Under the pieces are notes generated by a model, which made no database searches, had not been told where the DNA came from, and saw only the letters and a list, made by a program, of their open reading frames with translations. A program made the translations under genes and the position numbers. From Artemisia argyi (Eukaryota > Streptophyta > Magnoliopsida > Asterales > Asteraceae), in contig CM060680.1 of assembly GCA_030686995.1 (NCBI GenBank), forward strand, positions 199,565,322 through 199,629,321: DNA of 64,000 nucleotides. The letters are read 5' to 3'. Positions 21,740-33,795 of this stretch are shown here, in pieces; positions within the stretch are counted from its first letter, which is position 1; the number at the start of each line of letters is the position of its first letter.

Positions 21740-22803
21740 ATGATGGGGGTTACGAGAGAGAGGGATAAGGGTGGAGGTAATCTTGAGGATGCTATGCCGT
21801 ATATGGAGAGTGGATCTGTGTCGTCTAAGCCACATGGCTGTGTTACCAGTCATGCGTGGATAATATAAGTGGTAGTAGTAAGGATGCAGGAGGTTCTATT
21901 CCCACGTAACCTTGGACCTGCTGCTACGAAGCAAGTGGAGTCGATTTCACTTGCAACGCCTACTACTAATGGTATTGATAAGGTTGTCTTGGATGCTTGT
22001 AAGGACTTTGATAATATAATGCATGCTTTCCAATTAAAGAATGCCGAGAATGCTTTGAAACAGCCTACTACAACATATGTGAGTGCTACTTCTAATGAAC
22101 CTAAGAAACACACCTCTAACTTCCGTAGGCTGGAGTGTAGCAAGAAAACAAATGGTGTGGATCTTACGGTCTCAATGAAAGTGGTTGAAGAGGTGAACAC
22201 TAGTTATGAGAATACTCTCTATGGTTATTTCCTTGGTAAACGCGTTGCTTTTCTTGTTATTGATTATTATGTATGCAATGTGTGGGCTAAGTATGGTATA
22301 CAGATGGTTATGATGAATGCCAAGGGGTTCTTTTTCTTTAAGTTTAATTCAAAGAAAGGTGTTGATGATGTCCTTGAAAATGGTTCGTGGTTGATTAGAA
22401 ATGTCCTATTATCCTTAAACCGTGGACCTTGAACACCAACTTACTTAAAGATGATTTGACCAACATCTCGGTGTGGATTAAATTCAATGGTATTCCTCTT
22501 GCTATATTTTTTGATGACGGTCTTAGTCTTCTTGCTACATTGATTGGTACGACGAGAATATTAGATGCTTATACTAATCAAATATGCAAGGAATCATGGG
22601 GCCGAAGTAGTTTTTCTAGGTGCTTGATTGAAGTTAAGGCGGATGAGGTGCTTAAGGAAAGTCTCACTGTTGAAATAGCCCTACTTGATGGGTCAGGTTC
22701 GACTATTGAGATGATTCGGGTTGAATACGAGTGGAAACCACCTCGATGTGATACATGTAAGATTTTTTGGTCATACTCTGGTTGAGTGTCCTAAATCTGT
22801 ACA
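21740..22803 (+). pseudogene. LINE-type ORF1 (DUF4283 + zinc knuckle), N-terminal part, copy 1
   Basis: Starts MMGVTRERDKGG. The DUF4283 region includes YFLGKRVAF, MMNAKGFFFFKF and VLENGSWLIRN, followed by LSLLATLIGTTRILDAYTNQ and ESWGRSSFSRCLIEV. The CX2CX4HX4C knuckle begins CDTCKIF but an extra T near 22765 shifts the frame. Other frame breaks are at about 21868 (stop) and 22431. In plants this type is the nucleic-acid-binding ORF1 of L1-like LINEs. Sequence identity to copy 2 ends at about 22803, where element D begins. Confidence 0.7.
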
Positions 22804-25800
22804 ACCAAATTTCAATTTTGGGAGTTTCAATTTTGTTGAAAATTAAACCTCAAATAAAGCTTCCAATTGGTGAAACATCAGTCATTTCTCATGTTGGTAA
22901 AGTCAAATTGAACAATGGGCTTATGCTAAAGGATGTACTGGTAGTACCTTCCTTTAAATTTAGTCTATTGTCTGTGCCAAAATTTACTGAAGATGAACAA
23001 TGTGTGGTTTCATTTTACCCTGAATTTTGTGTGGTTCAGGACCTGGCAACCAAGAAAGTGAAGGGTGTGGGTAAGAAGAAAGCTGGTATATATCACCTTC
23101 TGAATGTACCTCTTGACAAGGTTGACACTGTTTTTACTGCTTTGGTAAACACTACTCTTGGAAAATTAGCATTGTCTGCTGTAAATAGTTCTATTTCTTT
23201 GAATAAAAAGTCTTATGGAGTGTGGCACCATAAACTTGGACATGTTTCAGATTCAAAGTTGAAGTGTATGAAAAATCTTCCTATTTCAGTGAGTAAGTCT
23301 TCTCTGGATACTTGTTTGTCATGTCCAATGGCCAAATTTTCAAAACTTCCATATTCTTTAAGTGATTCTCACAGAGAAACTGTTTTTGAACTTATTCACA
23401 TGGATGTTTGGGGGCCATATAGAGTTCCTATAGATGGGAAATTTAGGTACTTCTTAACCATTGTAGATGACTGTAGTAGAGCAACTTGGCTTTACTTGCT
23501 TGTAAATAAGTCAGATTCTTTTGCAGCCTTGAAATCCTTTCTTAAATTTGTTGAGACACAGTTTGATAAGAAAGTGAAAATTGTTAGATCTGATAATGCA
23601 TTAGAGTTTGTCAAGGGAGAATGTGGTGTCTACTTGAGTCAATTAGGCATTGAACATCAAACATCTTGTGCTGAAAGACCACAACAGAATGGCAAAGTAG
23701 AAAGAAAACATAGACATATCTTAGATACAACTAGGGCTCTAAGACTTCATTCACACTTGCCATTGAAATTCTAGGGTGATTGTGTTACCACTACCACATA
23801 TCTGATAAATAGACTCCCATCATCGGTACTTGGTAATAAGACTCCTTATGAGGTTTTGTATAACAAAAGTCCTAGTTATGATAATCTCAGGGTGTTTGGA
23901 TGCTTTGCAGTAGTAAGTAATCCAACTAGGACAACTGATAAATTTGAGTCTAGAGGAGTGCCATGTGTGTTTCTTGGCTATCCAAATCATCAAAAGGGAT
24001 ACAAATTTCATAACCTTCTGACTCATACTTCTTTTGTGTCAAGAGATGCAATTTTCTATGAACATATATTTCCCTATTCTTCAACTAGTATTCAATAATT
24101 TCTATCTCCTCTTCCAACAACTTTACCATGTGATTTCACACCTACAGTTGTTTGTGATGAGGAGCTATCTCATGATATTCCTCATGTACAACATACTACT
24201 CAACCTGCACCTACAAACACTGTTCCTAATACATCTTATGTTTCTGAATCACCTATGCAATCATCTACAGCTGTTCCTAACACAATTTCTGCTTCTAATC
24301 CTCTACTTAGAAGATCAAACAGAACTTCTAATTTACCAACCAAAATGAAAGATTATGTTTTGTCTCATCTTCCTAAAGCAAATCAAGTTAGTCAAACACC
24401 ACTTTTACCTGACTTCAAAGCTTTTGTCAGTGCTTTGATTGCTCAAAATGACCCAGTATCATTTAAGGAATCTGTGAAAAATTTAGGTTGGTGTCATGCT
24501 ATGAATATTGAATTAAAAGCTCTGGATGAAAATGATACATGGGAAGTAACTGTACTTCCTAAAGGGAAAACAGCTATTGGTTATCACTGGATCTTTAAGA
24601 CAAAGTTCAAGGCTGATGGAACTGTGGAAAAGAAGAAGGCAAGACTAGTAGTGCAGGGTAATAGATAGAAGTATGGTAGAGATTATCAAGAAACTTTTGC
24701 TCCTGTAGCAAAGATGGTTATAGTAAGATCTTTATTGGCTGTTGCTACTCTTAAGGATTGGCATTTATGTCAAATGGATGCATCATATGCATTCCTCCAT
24801 GGTGACTTAAATGAAGAGGTGTATATGAAGGTACCTTTGGGATATTCTGGTAAGGGGGAGCCAGTCAAAGAAAATTCTTCTCTTGGACCTAATCTTGTGT
24901 GCAAATTGAAGAAAAGCTTGTATGGCTTGAAGCAAGCACCAAGGTAATGGTTTGCAAAGCTTTCTTCTGCTCTAATCTCTTTTAGATTTGTTCAATCTAA
25001 AATAGATTATTCATTGTTTACAAAGAAAAATGGAACAAAGTTTACTGCTATTCTTGTTTATGTGGATGATCTTCTAATCACTGGGAATGATGATGCTCTG
25101 ATTGTTGATCTAAAATCACAACTTAGTTCAGTGTTTCACATGAAGGATTTGGGAGACCTAAATTATTTTCTTGGATTGGAAGTTTCAAAATCTTTTCAAG
25201 GCATATTTGTGTCTCAATACAAATATGCAATGGATCTTCTAAAAGAAGCTGGTGTATTGTCTTCTAAACCATATAAGCTACCCATGGATCGTCACTTGAA
25301 GTTGCAAACAGATGTGGGAACAGGTGTATTGTCTTCTAAACCATATAAGCTACCCATGGATCGTCACTTGAAGTTGCAAACAGATGTGGGAACACCATTA
25401 ACTGATCCTGAAGTGTACAGAAGGTTGATAGGCAAGCTTATATATCTAACCATTACCAGACCTGACATATGCTATACAGTACAGCTTTTAAGTCAATTTA
25501 TGCTATCTCCTACATCTGTTCACATGCAAGCTGTAAAACACTTGTTAAGATACATTCTTTTATCACCAAGTCAAGGTATTCTTTTGGCCAAAGATTCTGC
25601 TGTTCAATTAAAGGCATACTGTGATTTTGATTAGGCAAGTTGTCCATTTTCAAGAAGATCTAATACTAGATATTGTATTCTTCTGGGTGACTCATCAATT
25701 TCATGGAAATCCAAGAAACAAGCTATGGTTGCAAGGTCATCAGCAGAGGCAAAATATAGGCCAATGGCTTTAACTTGTTGTGAAATCACATGGTTAGTTA

Positions 25801-26096
25801 GTCTTCTTAAAGATCTTGGCATCAAAGATTTACTGCCTGTGGACTTGTTTTGTGACAATCAAGCAGCCCTTTATATAGCTGCTAACCCTATGTTCCATGC
25901 AAGAACAAAGCATATTGAAGTTGATTGCTATTATGTGAGAGATGAGCTACAAGCAGGCCACATCAATCCTTCATATGGTAACACCAAATCTCAACTAGCT
26001 GATGTTTTCACTAAAGATGTTACAGTTGATCAACATAATCATCTTTTATCCAAGTTGGGAGTGTGTCAACCAACCCACTCTCAACTTGAGGGGGGG
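22804..26096 (+). pseudogene. Copia D pol, decayed
   Basis: Integrase zinc-binding HHKLGH and CLSCPMAK are near 23227-23330. The core has HMDVWGP, RSDNALEF (usual Gly changed to Ala) and NGKVERKHRH. The RT has the LVYVDDLLITG motif near 25060; RNase H has [10 protein letters not shown] near 25740, where the usual second Glu is Lys. Stops at 23772, 24666, 24945 and 25632, and a frame change near 24095. A 72-bp tandem duplication lies after the RT. Inactive. Confidence 0.9.
25251..25394 (+). repeat. Perfect in-frame 72-bp tandem duplication in copia D pol
   Basis: Units 25251-25322 and 25323-25394 appear identical and add 24 residues (GVLSSKPYKL... repeated) between RT and RNase H without changing frame. 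Confidence 0.95.
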
Positions 26097-26692
26097 TGTA
26101 AAAGAGAAGGAAAAAAATCGTAGTTTAGAGTCATTATTGTAAATTTAGTAGATTAGAAGGACTGTCTTTGTAAATATTTTTCATCTTAAATACTCTTGTA
26201 CTCAATAATTACGGTAACAAAAGGGTAGGGTTATAATAAAAAGTCTCTTAAAATATAAAGTCTAGGAAGGCGAATTTTGGTGCATCACAGTTATAAAGTT
26301 ACTGCCTAACATTTTTAAGTCACTGCATCACAGTTATAAATATTAGTGCATCATAGTTACTGCATCACAACTATAAAAAGTTACTACATCACAGTTAGTG
26401 CATTGCAGTTATTAAGTTACTACATCACATTTTAAGTCACTGCATCATAGTTATAAATTTAGTGCATCAGAGAATTTTTATTCTTTTTATTTTAAGACCC
26501 TTTTTATTTTAACCCAAACCTAGTAGAAGGTTATATTTGTAAATAGAACTAATATAGAAGGACTGTTTATGTAAAATAGTTAGTTAGTTTTGTTAGAATT
26601 TGAATAGTCAAACTTCCCTCTCTTGTATATAAAAAAATGGCTATTTGCCTCATTTGTCAATAAGAAATTACTTTCATCTTTCCCTAATTTCA
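26097..26692 (+). repeat. Single LTR shared by copia D and copia E
   Basis: Starts TGTAAAAGAG directly after the D polypurine tract CTTGAGGGGGG and ends at about CA 26691-26692, shortly before the E primer-binding site. TATA-like GTATATAAAA near 26617. No second LTR lies between the two interiors. It contains a MITE at 26228-26515. Confidence 0.6.
26228..26515. mobile_element. Foldback MITE with internal TGCATCACAG repeats
   Basis: Ends GGGTTATAATAAAAAG and (complement) GGGTTAAAATAAAAAG form terminal inverted repeats of about 33 bp. The interior has about nine variants of TGCATCACAGTTATAAA. No clear target-site duplication, so the superfamily is unassigned. Confidence 0.55.
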
Positions 26693-26930
26693 TAACTTTG
26701 ATATGGTATCAGAGAACGCTACGCTCTATTTCTAGGTCAGATTATCCTAATTCTTCACGTATTCTTGTTCTTTTACATCAATTGATTGTTTCTACCGTTT
26801 CTTTATCTTGATTATGTTCTAATTGGGATTATTTGATGGATTTGGTGTTAGAACGACGTGAATTGATTAATTAGGGTTTTGATTGTTGAGAAATTTGGGG
26901 ATTTTATTATAATTGTTCATAAGCTTTGAT

Positions 26931-27838
26931 ATGACGACTTCTGAATCAAATTTGAATATGAATAGTGCTAGTAATGGTGTTAATTCCATTAATGATCCGT
27001 TGTATATTGGTAATTCTGATCATCTTGGTATGGTGCTTACTAATATACCGTTTAATGGATCTAATTTTCTGGGATGGAGTCGTACTGTTAAGATGGCTTT
27101 AGGTGCTAAACTCAATTTAGGGTTTATTAATGGTACTTGTGCTAGGCCAGTCAATGATGCTGAAAAATTGCAGAGATGGATTAGGTGTGATTATATGGTT
27201 AACTGTTGGATATTGAATTCCATGACTGGTGAATTGTTTGAAGCATTCTTATATGCACAGTCAGCATTTGAGTTGTGGAAGGAAATAGTTGAAAGGTATG
27301 GATAGAGTAATGGACCACTCATTTATCAACTCCAAAGGGAACTGAACAATATTAGTCAAGGAAACTTGTCCATTGCTGCTTACTTTAATAAACTCAAGAG
27401 ATGTTGGGTTGAATTGCACAACTTAAATGGGGTTCCAGTGTGTTCTTGTGGAAAAATGCAAGAATGTTCTTGTAATCTGGTTAAAAAGTTTTTAGAGATT
27501 GAAGGAAGATCAAAACTGGTTCAGTTTTTGATGAAATTGAATGAAGAGTATGAGTCAATTAGGAATCAGATTCTTTCTATGGATCCTCTTCCTAATGTGA
27601 ACAAAGCTTACTATATTGTGCAGCAAGTTGAGAAGCAAAAGCAAGTGACAAACCATGTGGCTGATCCCATGGCTTTCTTTGCTCATATGAATCAGAATAG
27701 GAATGTCAAAATAGATGGCAGAAGTAGTAAAGTTGAGTCAAGAAATGATGTGAAAGGTTTTAGGCATTGTACTCATTGTGATCAGGATGGACACACTGTG
27801 TCCTGATTGGTACAAAGGAAAGAAAAATAAGAAGGTTG
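26931..27838 (+). pseudogene. Copia E Gag
   Basis: Residues DPLYIGNSDHLGMVL and NFLGWSRTVKMALGAK are the typical N-terminal Gag region; a CxxCxxxGHxxxxC knuckle is visible as CTHCDQDGHT near 27768. Breaks: TAG at 27303 (expected Gln) and a frame shift after the knuckle near 27800. Confidence 0.8.
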
Positions 27839-28106
27839 GAAGTTAGCTGCTCATGTGAATTTTGGACCGGAAACACCTTTTGACATGGGTTATGAGAATG
27901 AATTGCAGGGTGAACAAAGTTGTCCTGGTTTAGATCAAAAGTTAGTTGCTGCTGTATGTCAAGAGATGATGAAGATGTTCAGTGGGAAATCTGCTATGCC
28001 TACTCATGGAGGGGCTTCTAGTTCTATGCATCATGCAGGTATGTCACTCCATGTGAGAACTTTTGCTTTATCATCACAAAGCAATGCAATTAGGATTAAT
28101 GAGTAA

Positions 28107-29950
28107 ATAATTGATACTCGTGCATCAGACAATATGTGTCCTCACATTACTTTGTTTAAAACCACCTACATTCTCAAATCACCCATAACAGTTCATTTGC
28201 CTGATGGTACAACCAAACTTGTTACCATTGCAGGCCAAGTCCAGTTAACACCAACCCTGATGTTGGTTGATGTTCTATATGTTCCTGAGTTCAAATTCAA
28301 TTTGCTATATGTGGGAAAACTTTTGAATACACAGAATTATTTTGCTCAGTTCTTCCCTTCTTATTGTGTATTCCAGGACCTTTCAACTAAGAAGGTTGTT
28401 GCTATTGGCAAAGGTTCCAGATGCTTATACACCTGCACATCCTTGGATCCTTCTTCTCCTACTCAAAAACCACCTGTCAATTCCATTAATGTCTTTGATT
28501 TCCATGATACTCATGCTATTAGTAACTCTGTTCTGAATAAAAATGTGTCTGATGTACATACTATACATGCTAGACTAGGACATCTGTCTTTGTCTAAAAT
28601 GATACATCTTGATGAATGTAAAAATCTCAATACTTCTGATTTTACTTGTGAGAGTTGTATGCTTGCTAAGTTTCATAGACTTCCTTTTCCAAAGAGTTCA
28701 ATTACTTCTCATAATCCTTTTGAGCTTGTTCATGTTGACTTGTGGGGACCATACAAAGCACCTGCTCTCAATGGGGCACACTATTTTTACACTATAGTTG
28801 ATGATAAGAGCATAGCCACTAGGACATATCTAGTGCATAGTAAAGATCAAGTTCTGAGTATTTTGTCAAGTTTTTTTACTTATGCAGAGACACAGTTTGG
28901 TGCTAAGATTAAGTTTTTGAGGTCTGACAATGGGACAGAAGTGGTTAATCATAAGGTTTTATAGTTGTTGCAATCAAAAGGTATTTTGCATCAAAAGTCT
29001 ATGCCCTATACTCCACAACAAAATGGTGTTGTGGAGAGAAAACATAGACATTTGTTAGAAACAGCTAGAGCCTTGAGATTACATGCTAATTTACTAAAGA
29101 AATTTTGGGGAGATTGTATTTTAGCTGCTACTTGTTTGATTAATAAGATGCGTATGAAGCAATTGTCTTGGAAAACACCTTTTGAAATCCTACATGGTGA
29201 ACCTCCTTCATATGACAGTCTCAAAACAATTGGTTGTTTATGCTATGCTGCTTCTCTAGGTCCTCATAAAGATAAATTTGATCCAAAAGGCATCAAATGT
29301 GTTCTCATTGGCTATCTACCATGGCAAAAAGGTTACAAATTGTATAATCTCCATACTCATGAAGTATTTCATAGTAGAGATGTACTTTTTATGGAGCATA
29401 TTTTCCCTTTCAATACCTCAGATTCTTCATCTATTGACACATCCAATATCTTTCTTCATAATCCTAATTTCACACTTTTTGAAGAAGATACAGAACCTGT
29501 AATCAATACTCCTACACCTATTCCTAATCAAACTGATTTACCCCATGATATACCAAACAACAATATTGAACAAGACATGCCTGAACAGCCTCCTAGTCCT
29601 CAACATGTTCCCATTCCTAATTCTCCTATTCATAATAATGTTCCTCTTAGGAGATCAACAAGGACTGCTGGTGCACCAAAATGGCTTGAAGGTTTTGTGG
29701 GTCCAAAAAGACTTGCTAATACAGTGACACAAAAACCTACCTATCCTTTATTTACACAAAAGGATTTCAAAAACATTCCTCATTCTCATATTGCTTTTCT
29801 AGCAAATGTTTTTTATATCTCTGAACCAGTTTCATATTCTGAAGCTTACAAACATCCAGGATGGAGAGATGCCATGGACAAAGAAATTGATGCATTAGAG
29901 AAAAATGGTACATGGGAGGTTACTGAATTACCAACTAGTCATATACCTAT
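28107..29950 (+). pseudogene. Copia E protease, integrase and start of RT
   Basis: The protease motif reads DTRAS near 28113, so the catalytic-loop glycine is changed. Integrase has HARLGH and CESCMLAK (28565-28670), HVDLWGP, RSDNGTEV and NGVVERKHRH. Stop at 28962 (expected Gln). The frame then stays open to WEVTELP, where gypsy F is inserted. Confidence 0.85.
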
Positions 29951-29955
29951 CACTT

Positions 29956-31360
29956 TGATGAGGCGAAAAATGGTCCATTTTTAGGGGGTCATTTAAGCCC
30001 GAATTCGAATTTATTTGATCAAATATTGCCCTAAATCATTCCTTTTGTGATTTTAGGTACTTTGGGAGTGAAATCTGGAAAAGGAAGCAATTCGGACGTT
30101 TTTGGAGCATAAAAGTGAAGAAAACGCCAAAGTCTTAATTTTCCATGCTGGGAACAGTAGGTGACGGCGTCAAGAGTAACTCCCTGACGGCGTCAAGAGC
30201 AAAATTCCATGACGGTCCAGAAGAGATTTGACGGCGTCATGAAGGTAGGGCGTCAAGAGTAAAAGTCATGACGGCCTGGAAATGATTAAGTCTTGACGGC
30301 GTCAAATGTAGATCAAGGCAGTCCGAGAATAGTTTTGGCGGCGAGGTGACGGCGTCACCTAATTGGTCTTGACGCCGTCAGACCCCTTTTCCTATATATA
30401 GTTTTCTAATTTTTCACATTTAGAGAAAGAAGTTTTGGGAGAAACCCTAAATACGATTTTGGTGTAACTTTACAGGTTTTTCAAGGGTTCCAACCCCTTG
30501 ATACCTTGCATGTGTAATCAAGATAAGTGTTCCTTTAATTCAATCAATATGTCTATGTGTTGGTTGTCTATATCTTGTTCTTGTCTTAATTCCATCATGC
30601 TAGGCTAGATCTATCTTGTGTTTGCTTAGATCTAATGAAACCTAGATGTTGATTATGTGTTGATTACTTGTTTATTCTTGTCTTGGATGAATGATTTATA
30701 TGTTAGGCTTAAGAAAACCGGCAGATCTCCAATTGGTAACATGCTTGAACGTCTTAAGAAACATGAACCGACGCGCACTAGGTCTTTATTGGTTGTATTT
30801 AATGCATGAGCCACTGTTTACAATCCCTATAGTTGTGCTGGGCATGGTGTAGGAGGAGATAAGAGCTCATTGAATTGGGGAGTTAAGTGTGCAACCCCAT
30901 GAATGGTATTAAGGAATACGATCCATCATCCATACAATTATAACAAGTAATTAACGTGTAAAAGATGTCTAGGGAGTAGTGAAATCTAAGTAAACACATT
31001 TTTTCCAATTACTGCTCACAACTTTAGTATAATTTAGTTTATTTTCATTTCTAGTATTTTATTTTGATTGCATCTTAGTATTGGGTTAGTTGATTAGCAA
31101 CTAATTCCGCCCAAATCCTTCAAACCCGAGATTTTAAATTGCTTTTCATAAAATATAAAAATACAAAAAGAATCTTCCCTCACCTTTAGAACTAGTATTT
31201 AGGCTTTCTAATCCTAGCGACACTATTCCTAGCTGAACGATCAATCCCCCGGTACTTGTCAATATACTATACTACAACGATCAGGTACACTGCCCGGTGG
31301 GGGTTGTAAGCTTCTCAAGATCCCTTGAGAGGTAAAGCCTGGTGCGATTCCCACGTATCA
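29956..31360 (+). repeat. 5' LTR of gypsy F
   Basis: TGATGAGGCG...CACGTATCA. Includes a TGACGGCGTCA array (30160-30380), TATATATA at 30393-30400, and a probable leader. Same family as the element B LTR. Confidence 0.95.
30160..30400 (+). promoter_or_regulatory. LTR promoter with an array of TGACG palindromes
   Basis: Within about 220 bp there are six TGACG-S-CGTCA palindromes and at least three single TGACG/CGTCA sites, ending just upstream of a TATATATA box. TGACG is the core of as-1-type elements bound by TGA/bZIP factors. The 3-bp spacing between TGAC and GTCA is not the classical bZIP dimer spacing, so the binding factor is uncertain. Confidence 0.5.
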
Positions 31361-31366
31361 AGTTTT

Positions 31367-31385
31367 TGGCGCCGCAGCCTGGGGA
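31367..31385 (+). other. Primer-binding site of gypsy F
   Basis: TGGCGCCGCAGCCTGGGGA, six bases after the LTR. Related to the tRNA-Asp complement but with an inserted base and two changes. Confidence 0.6.
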
Positions 31386-31524
31386 ATAGTTATTGTCTAC
31401 GTTAGAAATTCTTTTTATTAGGTCTACTTGCTAGATTCCTTTCTAGTAAGATTTTATTTTTATTTTTAGGTTTTTTTTAGTCTATCTTATTTCTTTGTGC
31501 CTTTGTTCGTAACCACCCAACATC

Positions 31525-33360
31525 ATGGACAACGGGAACATCTTTGAACCCGTCATCCCACCACAACAAAACCCACCACTAGAACCCCTTAGGCCCCGAA
31601 CCTTAGGAGAGTATTCCCGACCTAGCCACCAAGGCTACCGAAACACCATTGAGCTCACCGGAGCCAATGTGACCCGCTTGCGATCCGACACCATCCGGTT
31701 GGTGCAAAGCGGATGTGCATTCCATGGACTTCGTTCCGAAGATCCAAACCAACATCTTAAGGACTTCCTCAAAATCATAGATTCCATAGACCTAGATGTT
31801 GCAACTAGAGAGACAACCCGATTACGCCTATTCCAATTCTCTCTACGGGATCAAGCTAGTCAATGGCTTGAGCGTTTACCCGCGGGATCCATCACCACAT
31901 GGGATAACCTCACCAATCGCTTCCTTACTCAATTCTTCCCACCGGGGAAGACTGCAATGCTTAGAAATGACATCCTGATGTTTGAACAGCAGCAGGGTGA
32001 AACATTTTACGAAGCTTGGGCCCGTTTTAAGGATCTCCTCCATAAGGTCCCTCATCATGGTATAAACCGTTGGTTATTAGTCCAGATTTTGTACGACCAT
32101 GTTGACTATCACACTAAGCGCACAATTGATAGGGCCGCGGGAGGTAAACTGCGTGATAAGAACGCCGAGGAGTCTTGGGCAGTTATCGAGGAGCTCGCCA
32201 CTGATAATCAGGAGATGTGGGAGTTTAATCATACTGTAAAAGCGGCTATCAATGCAGTCTCAACATCTGGAGGAACCACCGAAATCCCCGATGAACTCCT
32301 ATGCAAACTCGAGGCCAAGGTTGACTATTTTGAGGAAAGGCAAAGAAGGCCTTTAAGTCCTAAACGAGCCACTGTCAATTCTGTCTCAAAAGCAACTTCG
32401 GCACCATTATCTGAGTCGCCCTCTAGAGAAAATGTTGAGACTTTCCAGAACTATGCCCCACCTTGTTCCCCTCCCAAGGAACTTAGCTCGGAGTTTGAAG
32501 CTAGGATGAGAGAATATATGGAAACTCACTCAGATCGGCTTGCTAGATTCGAGGAAGCAGTTTATAAGCAAAGAGAGGAGATGCAGGAGAAAATGAACGA
32601 GATGATGAGTTTGTTAGAGGAGTATGCCAACCAGAAAACCCCTGAAAGAATACTACTAAGGAATGAAAATGCCACTCCCACTACCCAATTTGTTAACTCC
32701 ATCACCATTATCCAAAAGGATAATGAGAAGGTAGAAACTCCTGCTAAACAGACCTTAGAAAAACCATCAGAATCCCAACCTTTGAGCTACTACCTAAAAC
32801 ATGATGTAAATAAAAACACCATAACAAATTGGATTAAGGGTGATGGGCGTAACCAACCTTCCAGACAGGTTTCTGAGAAAGAGGAAGAAGTGAAAGATGA
32901 GTATGATACGCTTCCTGGAGGATCAGTATTCGAGAAGCTATTGGTGCAAAAAGTGGCTACTAAGCAGGTAGCATGTGGGAACTTTGAGATACCAACGAGC
33001 ATCGGGGACTTGAAACATCTTAGTGCTTTCGCCGACCAAGGATCAGAAGTAAATCTTATGCCCCTAACTATTTACATCCAACTAACGTCAAAAATGCCAG
33101 CCCCCACTCATGTTAGGTTATTTCTCGTTGGACACTCGTACGTATACCCCCTAGGAATCACAGAAGATGTATTAGTTAATGTCGCAGGATTCATGTACCC
33201 CGTTGATTTTATAATCATCGATGATAAAGGAGATGGGTGCATGCCAATAATCCTTGGGGCACCATTCCTCGCCACCGCTAGGGCTGTCATTAAGTATGAA
33301 GGTAGGAAGATTGAGCTTAAATCTGGAAAAAGAAAGATTAGCTTCCCCATGACCCCGTGA
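31525..33360 (+). CDS. Gag-protease of gypsy F
   Basis: The 611-residue frame is intact. The retrotransposon Gag domain lies at about 90-230 (QASQWLERLPAGSITTWDNL; FYEAWARFKDLLHKVP), with a coiled-coil-like stretch near 325-370. An aspartic protease-like domain is at about 480-605, with the plant-type active site FADQGSEVNLMP near 505 and the second conserved region IILGAPFLATARA near 575. No zinc knuckle is seen. The frame ends at TGA, 15 bp before the integrase-tail frame. With its intact LTRs it may still provide Gag. Confidence 0.85.
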   Translation: MDNGNIFEPVIPPQQNPPLEPLRPRTLGEYSRPSHQGYRNTIELTGANVTRLRSDTIRLVQSGCAFHGLRSEDPNQHLKDFLKIIDSIDLDVATRETTRLRLFQFSLRDQASQWLERLPAGSITTWDNLTNRFLTQFFPPGKTAMLRNDILMFEQQQGETFYEAWARFKDLLHKVPHHGINRWLLVQILYDHVDYHTKRTIDRAAGGKLRDKNAEESWAVIEELATDNQEMWEFNHTVKAAINAVSTSGGTTEIPDELLCKLEAKVDYFEERQRRPLSPKRATVNSVSKATSAPLSESPSRENVETFQNYAPPCSPPKELSSEFEARMREYMETHSDRLARFEEAVYKQREEMQEKMNEMMSLLEEYANQKTPERILLRNENATPTTQFVNSITIIQKDNEKVETPAKQTLEKPSESQPLSYYLKHDVNKNTITNWIKGDGRNQPSRQVSEKEEEVKDEYDTLPGGSVFEKLLVQKVATKQVACGNFEIPTSIGDLKHLSAFADQGSEVNLMPLTIYIQLTSKMPAPTHVRLFLVGHSYVYPLGITEDVLVNVAGFMYPVDFIIIDDKGDGCMPIILGAPFLATARAVIKYEGRKIELKSGKRKISFPMTP

Positions 33361-33375
33361 AGTGAGCATGAGAAT

Positions 33376-33795
33376 TTGAGTTGGAGAAAGATCACAAACA
33401 ACATTGGCACGACACCCATTCGTGTTCCGAATAAAATTCTTGCATGGGAGGCAAGAATCAAAAGCTATAAGAAAGCCAAAAATGAAAGAAGAAAAAGCAA
33501 TAAGGTTCAGGTCGAACTCGAACATACTCGACCCGTAGAAAATCATATACCATTTGAGGAAGGGAACTTCGTACTCTTGAGGCACTTGGAAACAACAATA
33601 CCACCCGATAAACCAAGTCCTTGGTGGTATGGGCCATTCACAATCGAATGTGTGAGCAAAGATGGGGTAGCTAACTTGAGAAGTAAATTAGGTGGGATGG
33701 TGATTGCGAATATCGACAGATTGAGGCACTACCCCCATAACAGTAATGATCGCAACTACATGGGATATATCATTTCAAATGATGAGATCACGTAG
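33376..33795 (+). pseudogene. Integrase C-terminal remnant of gypsy F
   Basis: Residues about 70-115 carry the GPY/F module (FEEGNFVLLRHLE, PSPWWYGPFTI) typical of the gypsy integrase C-terminus. Everything between protease and this module is missing. The deletion lies near 33360-33400. Confidence 0.65.

Larger units (their letters stand above)
22804..26692 (+). mobile_element. Copia element D, 5'-deleted
   Basis: Begins abruptly just after where the protease active site should be; the 5' LTR, primer site and gag are missing. Pol is followed by a polypurine tract (about 26085-26096) and an LTR. Its left end is a deletion junction with the DUF4283 ORF1, not a clean insertion site. Confidence 0.8.

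Noticed and set aside
21850..22200. Minus-strand frame opposite DUF4283 ORF1, and its counterpart at 44662-45021
   Set aside because: Conserved only because both DUF4283 copies are conserved; antisense shadow of the real frame.
25251..25394. CRISPR-like direct repeat
   Set aside because: Two adjacent copies with no spacer, inside a retroelement gene of a plant genome.
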